6,141 nt of DNA, taken from Microcaldota archaeon (GTDB lineage Archaea; Micrarchaeota; Micrarchaeia; Anstonellales; Anstonellaceae). Shown here piece by piece: positions 1 to 6,078 of the stretch. Where the stretch lies: NCBI GenBank assembly GCA_021813025.1, contig JAKAME010000071.1, forward strand, positions 1-6,141, in the 5' to 3' direction. Each line of letters opens with the position of its first letter. Position 1 is the first letter of the stretch. The notes under the pieces were generated by a model, which saw nothing but the letters and a program-made list of their open reading frames with translations, had not been told where the DNA came from and did no database searches. The position numbers and the translations under genes are program-made.

Positions 1-1209
1 CACCAGCTGCTCTTCAGTCATGTACAGATGCGAATCATCCTGGGTGAATGCGCGCACCCGCACCATGCCGGACAGCACGCCGGACAGCTCGTGGCGGTGC
101 ACCAGGCCCAGCTCGCAGAAACGCAGGGGCAGCTCGCGATAGGAGCGCGCGGTGCTGTCGAACACCATCATGGCTCCGGGGCAGTTCATGGGCTTGATGA
201 CGAACGGCTGCTCGTCAATTTGGGTAAAATACATGTTCTCGCGGTAATGCATGGCGTGGCCGGAAATCTTCCACAGCTCCTCGCTCATCACCAGCGGGGT
301 CTTGATTTCCTGATAGCCCGCCGCCCTGTGCTCCTCGCGCCAGAATTTCTCCAGCTCGTTGCGTATTGTCATTCCGTTGGGAAGCAGGAACGGCATGCCG
401 GGCGCCATCTCAGACATGTAGAGCAGGCCGAGCTGGGTGCCGACTTTGCGGTGGTCGCGCTTCTCGGCCTCCTCAAGCCTGGTAAGGTATTCTGCCAGCT
501 TTTTCTCGTCCTCGAATGAAATGCCGTAAATTCTCTGCAATTGCTCGTTCTTCGCATCCGCCCGCCAATACGCGCCAGCCACTTTCATGAGCTTGAATGC
601 CCTGATTCTGCCTGTGGAGGGCACGTGCGGGCCTGCGCACAAATCGAAAAATGCTGCTTGTGGTTCTGCCGGGCTTTTGCTTGTCTTTGGATTGAAATAA
701 ACCGAAACGATGCTGCCCGGAATTCCTGCAACCAATTCCCTCTTGTATTCATTGTCAGGGTAGAGGGCGAGCGCGTCCTCTTTCCTCATCTCCTTTCTGA
801 CAAAAGGCTGGTCCTCTAAAACGATTTTTTTCATTTCCTCCTCGATTTTTGCGAGGTCGTCAGGCACCAGCGGCTTCAGCCCTCCGATGTCGTAGTAGAA
901 TCCCTCTTCCACAACAGGCCCAATGGTCAGCTTGGCCTGCGGAAACAGCCTCATGATTGCCTGCGCCATCACATGGGCCGAGGAGTGGCGGAAAACTTCC
1001 AATCCCTCGCCAGAATCAGGCTTGAGAAGAACGAGCTTTGCCGGCTTGGTGATTGGATGGGCGAGGTCCACTTTCTCGTCATCCAGTTTTGCGGCCACCA
1101 CAGCCTGCGCCAGCTTCGGCCCGATGAGTTTGGCCGCGTCAAGCACCGATGCGCCGCTCGGCACGCTGAGAAGCTTGCCGTCAGGCAGTGTTAGCTGTAT
1201 TTCAGACAT
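1..1209 (-). CDS. thrS: Threonyl-tRNA synthetase, bacterial type (N-terminal 403 residues; 3' end outside window)
   Basis: This cytoplasmic class II aminoacyl-tRNA synthetase charges tRNA-Thr with threonine using ATP. The protein begins MSEIQLTLPDGK, a TGS domain of about 60 residues. An editing (SAD-type) domain follows: HSSAH gives H75 and H79, and DLCAGPH gives C191 and H195, so all four residues of the HxxxH...CxxxH site that clears mischarged Ser-tRNA are present. The catalytic core starts near residue 230 (RDHRKVGTQLGL). It includes MNCPGA, whose C343 is a zinc ligand, class II motif 2 around VHRHELSG with R372, and FTQDDSH with H394, the second zinc ligand. The third zinc ligand, motif 3 and the anticodon-binding domain lie beyond the left edge; full-length relatives have about 640 residues. 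The ATG at 1209 is chosen because the TGS domain starts there and a TATA-like box sits 26-27 bases upstream. The TGS plus HxxxH layout is the bacterial form, not the archaeal form with a D-aminoacyl-tRNA-deacylase-like N-terminus. Confidence 0.97.
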   Translation of the reverse strand, partial: MSEIQLTLPDGKLLSVPSGASVLDAAKLIGPKLAQAVVAAKLDDEKVDLAHPITKPAKLVLLKPDSGEGLEVFRHSSAHVMAQAIMRLFPQAKLTIGPVVEEGFYYDIGGLKPLVPDDLAKIEEEMKKIVLEDQPFVRKEMRKEDALALYPDNEYKRELVAGIPGSIVSVYFNPKTSKSPAEPQAAFFDLCAGPHVPSTGRIRAFKLMKVAGAYWRADAKNEQLQRIYGISFEDEKKLAEYLTRLEEAEKRDHRKVGTQLGLLYMSEMAPGMPFLLPNGMTIRNELEKFWREEHRAAGYQEIKTPLVMSEELWKISGHAMHYRENMYFTQIDEQPFVIKPMNCPGAMMVFDSTARSYRELPLRFCELGLVHRHELSGVLSGMVRVRAFTQDDSHLYMTEEQLV

Positions 1210-1231
1210 GGCGCTCAATACGGCGGGCAGA

Positions 1232-1239
1232 TTAAAAAA
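1232..1239 (-). promoter_or_regulatory. TATA-like box of thrS (leaderless archaeal-type promoter)
   Basis: The minus strand reads TTTTTTAA here, in the 36-base gap between the methyltransferase stop and the thrS ATG. The box is centred about 26.5 bases before the A of the ATG, so an archaeal transcript would start at or next to the start codon. No Shine-Dalgarno-like sequence precedes this ATG, which fits a leaderless mRNA. The run of six Ts could also end transcription of the restriction-modification genes upstream, since archaeal termination often uses plain T tracts. This is inferred from sequence and spacing only. Confidence 0.5.
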
Positions 1240-1245
1240 TGGTGG

Positions 1246-2469
1246 TTATTCAGACAGGGCGGCCCGCAAGGCCTCTCTCATCTTCTTCGGATGGGAGGTG
1301 GTCGTCTCCATCGATGAGAGGTCGCTGGCGCTCTCTGCAACTGCTGGCACGGCCTCCAGATACTCAAACGCAGCACTTGCGTGTGGCGTGCTCTGTTCCT
1401 TTCTAAGTCTCTGAAGTGCAATGCGGATGGCTTCGTCGGATTGGTCGATGCCAATCCAGCGCCGGCCAAGCTCTTGGGCCGCTTTGAGAGTGGTGCCGGA
1501 GCCGCAGAAACAATCCAGCACGATGCTATTTGGATTCGACGATGCCGCGATGAACAGCTTGAGCAGGTTGATGTTTTTCTCAGTAGGATAACTTGGATTC
1601 TGGGGGTCTTTGTATTCTATCACGTCCTGCACTTTGCGGCCTGTGTTCTCATCTGCATAAATCTTGCGTCTGGGCACGCCATTCTTGGACCATTCAATCA
1701 GCCCTGTTTTGTCTAGACGCTCCAGCTCAGACGGAGGGCTCCGCCAATGCCTTCCTTTTGGAGGTTTCATCCCGCGCCAAGGCTGGCCTGTTTCGCCATT
1801 CTCAGTTTCGCCGGGTGCATGAAGAGGCACGGTCGTGTATCTGCGCCCGTCAGCCTCTGATTTTCGGAACAGCCGTTCCATCTGTTGTTCGTCCATTTTC
1901 TCCCGGGGCTCGTTCCATATCGGGTCGCCGCTCTTTGAGTAGAACAGAATCAGGTCTTTGACATTTCCAAAACCCACCCTAGAGAAGTTTTTTGGGTTGC
2001 ATTTCACGCGGGAAATGTCATTAATGTAATTCTCTTCCCCAAAAACGTCATCCATGACTATTTTGACATAATGGCCGATTTTATAGTCTATATGGACGTA
2101 GATGGACCCTTGGCCAGACAGAAGCTGTTTGAGCAGAACGAACCGCTCACGGAGGAATTCGAGATATTCCATGCCATTGAGCGAATCGTCATACGCAATC
2201 CGGTCGCTTTTGCTGCTGCTGATGGAGTTCGCCCTGCCCTCGCCAATCCGGAAGATGTTGTTGGTTGCAAACGGCGGGTCGATGTAAATCATGTCGACCA
2301 TGCCTTTGAGCCCGCCATCTTCTGACAAGTGCTTGAGCACGGCGAGATTGTCCCCTTTTATGAGCTTGGAGTCTGCCCCTATTTTTCCGCCAGCGTGGCG
2401 AAGCTGCACTGCTGGAATTGAGGGGAGAATGTTTACCTCGCTCTTTTTCCATACGAAATCAATCAACAT
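1246..2469 (-). CDS. Site-specific DNA methyltransferase, beta class (N6-adenine or N4-cytosine), modification subunit of a type II R-M system
   Basis: This 407-residue enzyme transfers a methyl group from S-adenosylmethionine to an exocyclic amino group in DNA, protecting the host sites from the endonuclease encoded just upstream. Motif IV is DPPF at residues 64-67, after IYI. The SAM-binding motif I comes late, as LDCFCGSGTT at 318-327, preceded by the YPTEKN motif (about 294-299) and followed by WIGID (338-342). The order IV, target-recognition region, I defines the beta class of amino-methyltransferases. The middle (about 210-290), containing HAPGETENG, GQPWRGMKPPKGRHWR and PRRKIYADE, resembles type III Mod-like and phage adenine methyltransferases, so adenine is the likelier target. 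There is no helicase or specificity subunit beside it, and length and neighbour fit a type II system. The C-terminal ~45 residues are polar and of low similarity value. The gene lies 9 bases after the endonuclease and has a good ribosome binding site, suggesting translational coupling. The recognition sequence cannot be read from the protein. Confidence 0.93.
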   Translation of the reverse strand: MLIDFVWKKSEVNILPSIPAVQLRHAGGKIGADSKLIKGDNLAVLKHLSEDGGLKGMVDMIYIDPPFATNNIFRIGEGRANSISSSKSDRIAYDDSLNGMEYLEFLRERFVLLKQLLSGQGSIYVHIDYKIGHYVKIVMDDVFGEENYINDISRVKCNPKNFSRVGFGNVKDLILFYSKSGDPIWNEPREKMDEQQMERLFRKSEADGRRYTTVPLHAPGETENGETGQPWRGMKPPKGRHWRSPPSELERLDKTGLIEWSKNGVPRRKIYADENTGRKVQDVIEYKDPQNPSYPTEKNINLLKLFIAASSNPNSIVLDCFCGSGTTLKAAQELGRRWIGIDQSDEAIRIALQRLRKEQSTPHASAAFEYLEAVPAVAESASDLSSMETTTSHPKKMREALRAALSE

Positions 2470-2474
2470 GGCTG

Positions 2475-2480
2475 CCCCTC
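2475..2480 (-). promoter_or_regulatory. Ribosome binding site of the methyltransferase, overlapping the endonuclease stop
   Basis: The minus strand reads GAGGGG, five bases before the methyltransferase ATG at 2469. Its first two bases are the last two of the endonuclease TGA stop codon (2479-2481). A ribosome finishing the endonuclease would therefore stop on the initiation site of the methyltransferase. This fixes the methyltransferase start and suggests co-translation. It contrasts with thrS, which has no such site. Confidence 0.6.
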
Positions 2481-3261
2481 AAATCTGGTATAGGAATTCC
2501 CGCAAGACCAGTGCACTCATGATATTATGCTTCGCCCGTTTGGTGGTGATTTCCCGATACATCTTGTTTTTTCCTCGTATATAGAGCACGCCATCCAGTA
2601 TGCCGATTTTAATGACGCGGGTTGTTTTTGCCTCAAGTGTGGTTATTGCATCCGCGAACTGGGCGTTCTGGTGCCCGCCGAAATCAGTTAGGAATTTGGC
2701 TTCTCCAATGACGTATTTTCCACCGAACTTTGCGACAAAATCCAAGCCTTTTTCGCGTCTGTAGCCGAACTTTCTCTCCGCGAAGCTCATCATCTCGCTA
2801 TCGCCTGCATCTAAAATCGCGTTTTTCTTAGTCTTTTCGAATTCATCTAAGGAAAGCAGAGGCGCACCCAACGTGCCTTTCTTTAGCCATCGCCTGAACA
2901 TCGGGCCGATTTGCCGGTTGGTTTCTTTTGGCTCTGAGCATCTCTCCCATATCTCATCCAGTCCCATCTCTTTCAGCCGACCGTATAATCTGGAAACAGT
3001 GGCGGGATTACGAGTGATGGCGGATGGGTCGCGTTTGAGATAGGCCACATACGAGTCCTTTATCGGAAAAAGCTCCATTGCCAGAAGGAGCTTCAGAAGA
3101 GAGGTCTTATCTTTCTTATTAAATGCATTTTCGACGCAGTCCCATTTCTCAGAATCAATATCGCGTATCCCTTCAGGGACAACCGGGTAGATTTTGAATA
3201 GCTCATCCAAGTAGTTACGCTGGCTGGCGAATTCAATGCTCAAGTCGGTCCAGTGGTTCAT
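2479..3261 (-). CDS. Type II restriction endonuclease, PD-(D/E)XK fold
   Basis: This is a predicted 260-residue DNA endonuclease paired with the downstream methyltransferase. Residues 171-190 carry a PD-(D/E)XK-type catalytic core: D174 in KGLDFVAK, then a beta strand ending in GEAKF with E187 and K189, the metal-binding and catalytic pair. A conserved-looking TDFGGHQNAQFADA stretch follows at 192-205 and probably sits by the active site. The N-terminal 150 residues are helical and charged and contain no recognised motif; they may bind the target sequence. Residues 212-231 (KTTRVIKIGILDGVLYI) look like further strands of the fold. The ATG at 3261 is preferred over the in-frame GTG at 3288, because a TATA-like box predicts transcription starting between the two and a GAGGGTG site precedes the ATG by six bases. 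The overall look recalls the Tsp45I group of type II enzymes, but that is from memory of family appearance and needs a profile search. The specificity is unknown. The gene is AT-richer than its flanks. Confidence 0.82.
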   Translation of the reverse strand: MNHWTDLSIEFASQRNYLDELFKIYPVVPEGIRDIDSEKWDCVENAFNKKDKTSLLKLLLAMELFPIKDSYVAYLKRDPSAITRNPATVSRLYGRLKEMGLDEIWERCSEPKETNRQIGPMFRRWLKKGTLGAPLLSLDEFEKTKKNAILDAGDSEMMSFAERKFGYRREKGLDFVAKFGGKYVIGEAKFLTDFGGHQNAQFADAITTLEAKTTRVIKIGILDGVLYIRGKNKMYREITTKRAKHNIMSALVLREFLYQI

Positions 3262-3267
3262 CCGGCG

Positions 3268-3274
3268 CACCCTC
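3268..3274 (-). promoter_or_regulatory. Ribosome binding site of the endonuclease gene
   Basis: The minus strand reads GAGGGTG, ending six bases before the ATG at 3261. It is close to the archaeal and bacterial consensus GGAGGTG. It supports the ATG as the start rather than the GTG at 3288, which has no such site. Confidence 0.45.
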
Positions 3275-3294
3275 TCCCGAAGAGACACCCAATG

Positions 3295-3302
3295 CTTTTA
3301 TG
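3295..3302 (-). promoter_or_regulatory. TATA-like box of the restriction-modification operon
   Basis: The minus strand reads CATAAAAG in the 75-base gap between the protease stop and the endonuclease ATG. An archaeal start site about 25 bases downstream would fall near 3273, giving a leader of about 12 bases that holds the GAGGGTG site. The restriction-modification pair would then be transcribed from its own promoter instead of only by read-through from the protease gene. The stretch is otherwise GC-rich, so the box stands out. Confidence 0.45.
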
Positions 3303-3336
3303 CGTTCTCTCGGCAGTTTTCCGCCTTCGCCGCGTC

Positions 3337-4746
3337 TCACCTGAACAGCCACGGCAGGAAATTCACCACGAATGCCGCAATTGCAAGAAGCGTGATGAGA
3401 TGCGCGGCCATCCTGTTGCGCACAAGCGACTTCATCAGCCGATGCCCGTCGAACATGGGCAGGGGCAGGAGGTTGACCACCCCAACCAGCACGTTGAGGG
3501 CCACGATGAGCGCAAGGCAGCGCGCAATGAAGGTCACCACTATTCCGTTTATGGGCTGATATGCATTCAGCATGGACAGGCCGAGCAGTATGGCGAATGC
3601 GGCCACGGCCACAATCATGTTCATGGCCGAGCCGGCGGCCAGCACCTGGCTTCCCCGCCACTCCGCAGCAGCCTCCAGTTCCTTCTCGTCAGGGTCAACG
3701 AACGCGCCGAATGGAAGTATGCCGAAAAACACCACACCTGCGGAATCAAGGCGTATGCCGTGTATGCGCGCCAAAAATGCGTGCGACAGTTCATGCACAA
3801 CCAGAAGCACGGCCATTGCAATGACGCCGCTCACCAAGTCGAGGTTGATGCCCGGAAGCAGGGGCGTGCCGCCCGGCGGGGGCACTATGGCGGGCACAAC
3901 CTCCTGCCCCAGCAGCTCAAGCGCTATGGAAACAACTTTTGCAACGAGAGGGACGACCAGCGAGGCCGCATAGAGCAGCAGCGAGAGCATGGCGCTCGAG
4001 GCCAGCCCGCCGCCAATCAGCACCGCCAGCATCAGAAGGGCCATCAGCGGAATGGGGTAAGTCTGGCCGTTGATTTCAAGATTCCAGTCTCCCTGCAGCG
4101 GGGCCGATGTGCGCATGTGCTCACTGGCCGCCTTGAGGTCCCCGCCTCCCACCGCCATGCGAAGTATGTCGTAAGCAGATGGAAGGATGACTGCCGAGAA
4201 GATTAGCAGGAGAAGAAAGCCCAGGATGAAGATGAGCGCCAGCTCGCGGGGCTTTCTGGCCTGCGGCCCCAGCAGGCGGTAGCCGGCCAGCCCGTAGCCA
4301 AGCACTATGCCCACGTCCGCGATGACGCTCCATAATGGGGCGAAGCGCTTGGCCTGGCGGTCAATCCAGTCGAGAGTGGAGCGGTCCTTGAGCATGATGA
4401 GGCCCGCGAACCCCTCCCATTTCATCAGCCCGCGCGCGGCCTCGCCAGCCACCATCATGATAAGGGCCGAGCCAAGGAATTTTTCCATTGCCGAAAGCCC
4501 GGTGGAGAGCAGGAATCCGAAAAGAACGGCCGTGAGAATCGCAAGAATGGCGAGGATGATGATGCGCGCCCGCAAATCCTTCGGCGCCCTTGCGCCAATG
4601 AACTCGCGCATGGGCTTGAGCAGGTCGAAAGAATTTTCAGAAGCTGGCTTGGCTCCCTTTGCAGCCGAAAGCGGCTTGGCCGGCTTTGCTGCCGGGCCTG
4701 GCTTGTCTGTCTTTTTGGCGCTGCGGCTGCCGTGTGCATCACTCAT
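3337..4746 (-). CDS. Site-2-protease-type (M50) intramembrane zinc metalloprotease
   Basis: This is a predicted multi-pass membrane protein of 469 residues that would cleave membrane-embedded or membrane-anchored substrates. The zinc site is HELSH at 318-322, inside a hydrophobic segment (VLLVVHELSHAFLARIHG). The third ligand is D433 in NLLPLPMFDGHR, the archaeal/bacterial S2P motif NxxPxPxxDG. Between them lies GILPFGAFVDPDEKE, typical of archaeal members. The N-terminus (about 1-50) is a soluble tail rich in Lys, Ala and Pro. Hydrophobic segments lie near 61-81, 139-159, 169-190, 233-253, 254-278, 305-325, 367-391, 398-424 and 446-466. A soluble loop at about 191-232 contains GDWNLEINGQTYPIP. 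No PDZ domain is visible, unlike RseP. In-frame ATGs also occur at 4773 and 4761. The ATG at 4746 is chosen because a TATA-like box lies 27-28 bases before it and longer forms would overlap the divergent gene's leader. The substrate is unknown. Confidence 0.9.
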   Translation of the reverse strand: MSDAHGSRSAKKTDKPGPAAKPAKPLSAAKGAKPASENSFDLLKPMREFIGARAPKDLRARIIILAILAILTAVLFGFLLSTGLSAMEKFLGSALIMMVAGEAARGLMKWEGFAGLIMLKDRSTLDWIDRQAKRFAPLWSVIADVGIVLGYGLAGYRLLGPQARKPRELALIFILGFLLLLIFSAVILPSAYDILRMAVGGGDLKAASEHMRTSAPLQGDWNLEINGQTYPIPLMALLMLAVLIGGGLASSAMLSLLLYAASLVVPLVAKVVSIALELLGQEVVPAIVPPPGGTPLLPGINLDLVSGVIAMAVLLVVHELSHAFLARIHGIRLDSAGVVFFGILPFGAFVDPDEKELEAAAEWRGSQVLAAGSAMNMIVAVAAFAILLGLSMLNAYQPINGIVVTFIARCLALIVALNVLVGVVNLLPLPMFDGHRLMKSLVRNRMAAHLITLLAIAAFVVNFLPWLFR

Positions 4747-4769
4747 GTCCGGGCTAAGCATCCCAATCT

Positions 4770-4777
4770 TCAAAAAG
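4770..4777. promoter_or_regulatory. Possible shared bidirectional TATA-like tract between the protease and amrS
   Basis: The plus strand reads TCAAAAAG and the minus strand CTTTTTGA, the only A/T-rich block in the 51-base gap between the two divergent ATGs. Its centre is about 27-28 bases before the protease ATG (4746) and about 24-25 bases before the amrS ATG (4798). Both distances are right for an archaeal TATA box driving a near-leaderless transcript. One tract may therefore serve both genes, coupling their expression by competition or co-regulation. The box is a weak match to the TATA consensus. Confidence 0.35.
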
Positions 4778-4797
4778 CCATCATGCGAGAGCAGGGC

Positions 4798-5997
4798 ATG
4801 GCCAATAAGGCTGCGGACGATGCCTCGGTGCAGTCATCCTGCGTCCTCACTCCGGCCGAAGTGCAGGCAGAAAAGGAGCTGGCCCTTTCCTACTCAGGCC
4901 CGATGAAGGAGGCCCTGCTGTGGGAAAAGGCGGAGAAGGCGAAAAAAGGGGCCTTGCGCTGCCGGCTGTGCGCCCACTATTGCATAATAGCGGACGGGGA
5001 TGTTGGCGCATGCCTTGTGCGCAAGAATGCGGGCGGAAAACTCTTTTCCCTCAACTGGGGGCAGGCAGACGGGCTGGCCATCGACCCGATTGAGAAAAAG
5101 CCGTTCTTCCATTTCAAGCCCGGCTCGCGCCTGCTCTCTTTCGGCACGCCGGGCTGCAATTTCCGCTGCCTCAACTGCCAGAACTGGCAGCTCTCGCAGG
5201 GCATGCGCACATACGGCGCGGCGACCATGAGCCCGAAGCAGATGACGCCTGATGAGATTGCGCTCGCCGCCTCCCGCCACTCTGCAGACGGCGCGGCTTA
5301 CACTTATTCCGAGCCGACAATATTTTTCGAATATGCGCGCGACACCGTGCTGGCGTGCAGGGAGAAACAAAAGCAGAAAAAACTTTCGCAGGATTTCTTC
5401 CACGTCTTTGTCTCCAACGGCTATTTCACAAAGGAAATGCTTGACCTCGTGGTAAAAGAAAAGCTTCTTTCCGCAATCAGAATCGACCTCAAATTCATGG
5501 ACGACGCCCACTATTGGCGCGTGTGCGGCGGGCGGCTGCAGCCTGTGCTGGACTCAATCAGGCGCGTGGCCGCGCTGCGCCGAAACACGGGCTGGCCCGT
5601 CCACCTTGAAGTGATTAATCTGGTAATTCCGGGACAGAATGACAGCGATGATGATTTTGAGCAGGTGGCGGATTTCGTCCGTTCTGTTTCGCCCGACATC
5701 CCTCTCCATTTCTCGCGCTTTTTCCCCTATTACAAGATGTCCAGCCTGCCGCCCACTGCAGTCGAGCGGCTGCAGAAGGCCAAGAAAACCGCGCAAGACG
5801 CCGGCCTGCGCCACGTGTATGTGGGCAACGTGGCCGTGCCGGGCGGCGAGGACACGCGCTGCCCCAAATGCGGCGAGCTGCTGATTGCGCGCAGCCATTT
5901 CGGAATCGGGAAGAACGTTTTTGCAGGAAAGGAATTCAGGGGCGCGCGAGACCCGCCGTGCCCGAAATGCGGGGAGAAAATCAATCTGATTCTGTGA
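4798..5997 (+). CDS. amrS: AmmeMemoRadiSam-system radical SAM enzyme (AmrS)
   Basis: This 399-residue enzyme belongs to the PflA-like radical SAM group (COG1180 type) that co-occurs with AMMECR1 and Memo proteins in archaea and bacteria. Its reaction is not firmly established to my knowledge. The radical SAM cluster motif is CNFRCLNC (C120, C124, C127), after RLLSFGTPG. A cysteine group precedes it (C55, C58, C62, C72 in CRLCAHYC...GAC), as is typical of this family. Further family signatures are DPIEKKPFFHF (96-106), YTYSEPTIFFEY (168-179), RIDLKFM (228-234), VIPGQND (276-282) and HFSRFFPYYKM (304-314). The C-terminus carries two CPKCG knuckles (C355/C358 and C388/C391), probably a zinc ribbon. 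In-frame ATGs exist at 4732, 4783 and 4903. The ATG at 4798 fits the A/T box about 25 bases upstream and leaves the divergent protease its own leader. The first 35 residues are outside the conserved core, so the ATG at 4903 (MKEALLW) is possible but has no ribosome site. The AMMECR1 and Memo partners are not in the window. Confidence 0.93.
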   Translation: MANKAADDASVQSSCVLTPAEVQAEKELALSYSGPMKEALLWEKAEKAKKGALRCRLCAHYCIIADGDVGACLVRKNAGGKLFSLNWGQADGLAIDPIEKKPFFHFKPGSRLLSFGTPGCNFRCLNCQNWQLSQGMRTYGAATMSPKQMTPDEIALAASRHSADGAAYTYSEPTIFFEYARDTVLACREKQKQKKLSQDFFHVFVSNGYFTKEMLDLVVKEKLLSAIRIDLKFMDDAHYWRVCGGRLQPVLDSIRRVAALRRNTGWPVHLEVINLVIPGQNDSDDDFEQVADFVRSVSPDIPLHFSRFFPYYKMSSLPPTAVERLQKAKKTAQDAGLRHVYVGNVAVPGGEDTRCPKCGELLIARSHFGIGKNVFAGKEFRGARDPPCPKCGEKINLIL

Positions 5998-6049
5998 ACA
6001 CGGCCCGCGCGCCGCCTTCCATTCATATTTCGTCGCCTGCCGTTTTGTT

Positions 6050-6055
6050 CTTAAA
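6050..6055 (+). promoter_or_regulatory. TATA-like box of the right-edge gene (leaderless archaeal-type promoter)
   Basis: The sequence CTTAAA, within GTTCTTAAACC, is centred 26.5 bases before the A of the ATG at 6079, the same spacing as at thrS. The region between holds no Shine-Dalgarno-like sequence. The T-rich stretch just upstream (6043-6052, TTTTGTTCTT) may also end transcription of amrS, which stops 81 bases before this ATG. A GC-rich 4-bp stem (CGGC at 6001-6004 with GCCG at 6011-6014) follows the amrS stop but has no T run directly after it. Confidence 0.55.
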
Positions 6056-6078
6056 CCTTCTCTCCCCACCGGCAGAAC

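Noticed and set aside
177..183. NCPGA in place of the common NCPGH in ThrRS as a loss of function
   Set aside because: The zinc ligand is the Cys (C343), which is present. The following position varies among functional ThrRS proteins (for example Gly in some bacteria).
28..1414. Plus-strand open frames across the left part (for example 28-519, 541-819, 923-1414)
   Set aside because: They are antisense to thrS and the methyltransferase 3' end, whose minus-strand reading gives clear family motifs; the plus-strand translations resemble nothing.
1246..2469. Type III restriction-modification Mod subunit
   Set aside because: The central region resembles Mod proteins, but no helicase-nuclease Res gene is present and the neighbour is a small PD-(D/E)XK protein, so a type II system fits better.
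3273..3285. Small inverted repeat (TCTC, five-base loop, GAGA) upstream of the endonuclease as an RNA switch or operator
   Set aside because: The stem is only four base pairs, and it mostly precedes the predicted transcript start, so a role as an RNA hairpin is not supported.
3262..3288. Longer endonuclease starting at the GTG at 3288
   Set aside because: It has no ribosome site, and the TATA-like box at 3295-3302 would place the transcript start downstream of this GTG.
1210..3336. Direct or inverted repeats flanking the restriction-modification pair as insertion scars
   Set aside because: Comparing the two flanking gaps by eye showed only trivial short matches (for example CGGCAG-like), so no scar can be claimed.
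3253..4206. A 317-residue plus-strand open frame opposite the protease
   Set aside because: The product is rich in His, Gln and Arg without any recognisable motif, and the minus strand encodes the M50 protease with HELSH and the DG motif. It is a shadow of a GC-rich gene.
6001..6014. GC-rich hairpin after amrS as an intrinsic terminator
   Set aside because: The stem is four base pairs and no T run follows directly; chance is likely in such GC-rich sequence.
4894..6069. Minus-strand open frames opposite amrS (4894-5511, 5554-6069)
   Set aside because: They are antisense to a gene with full radical SAM signatures, and they have no plausible start signals or motifs.
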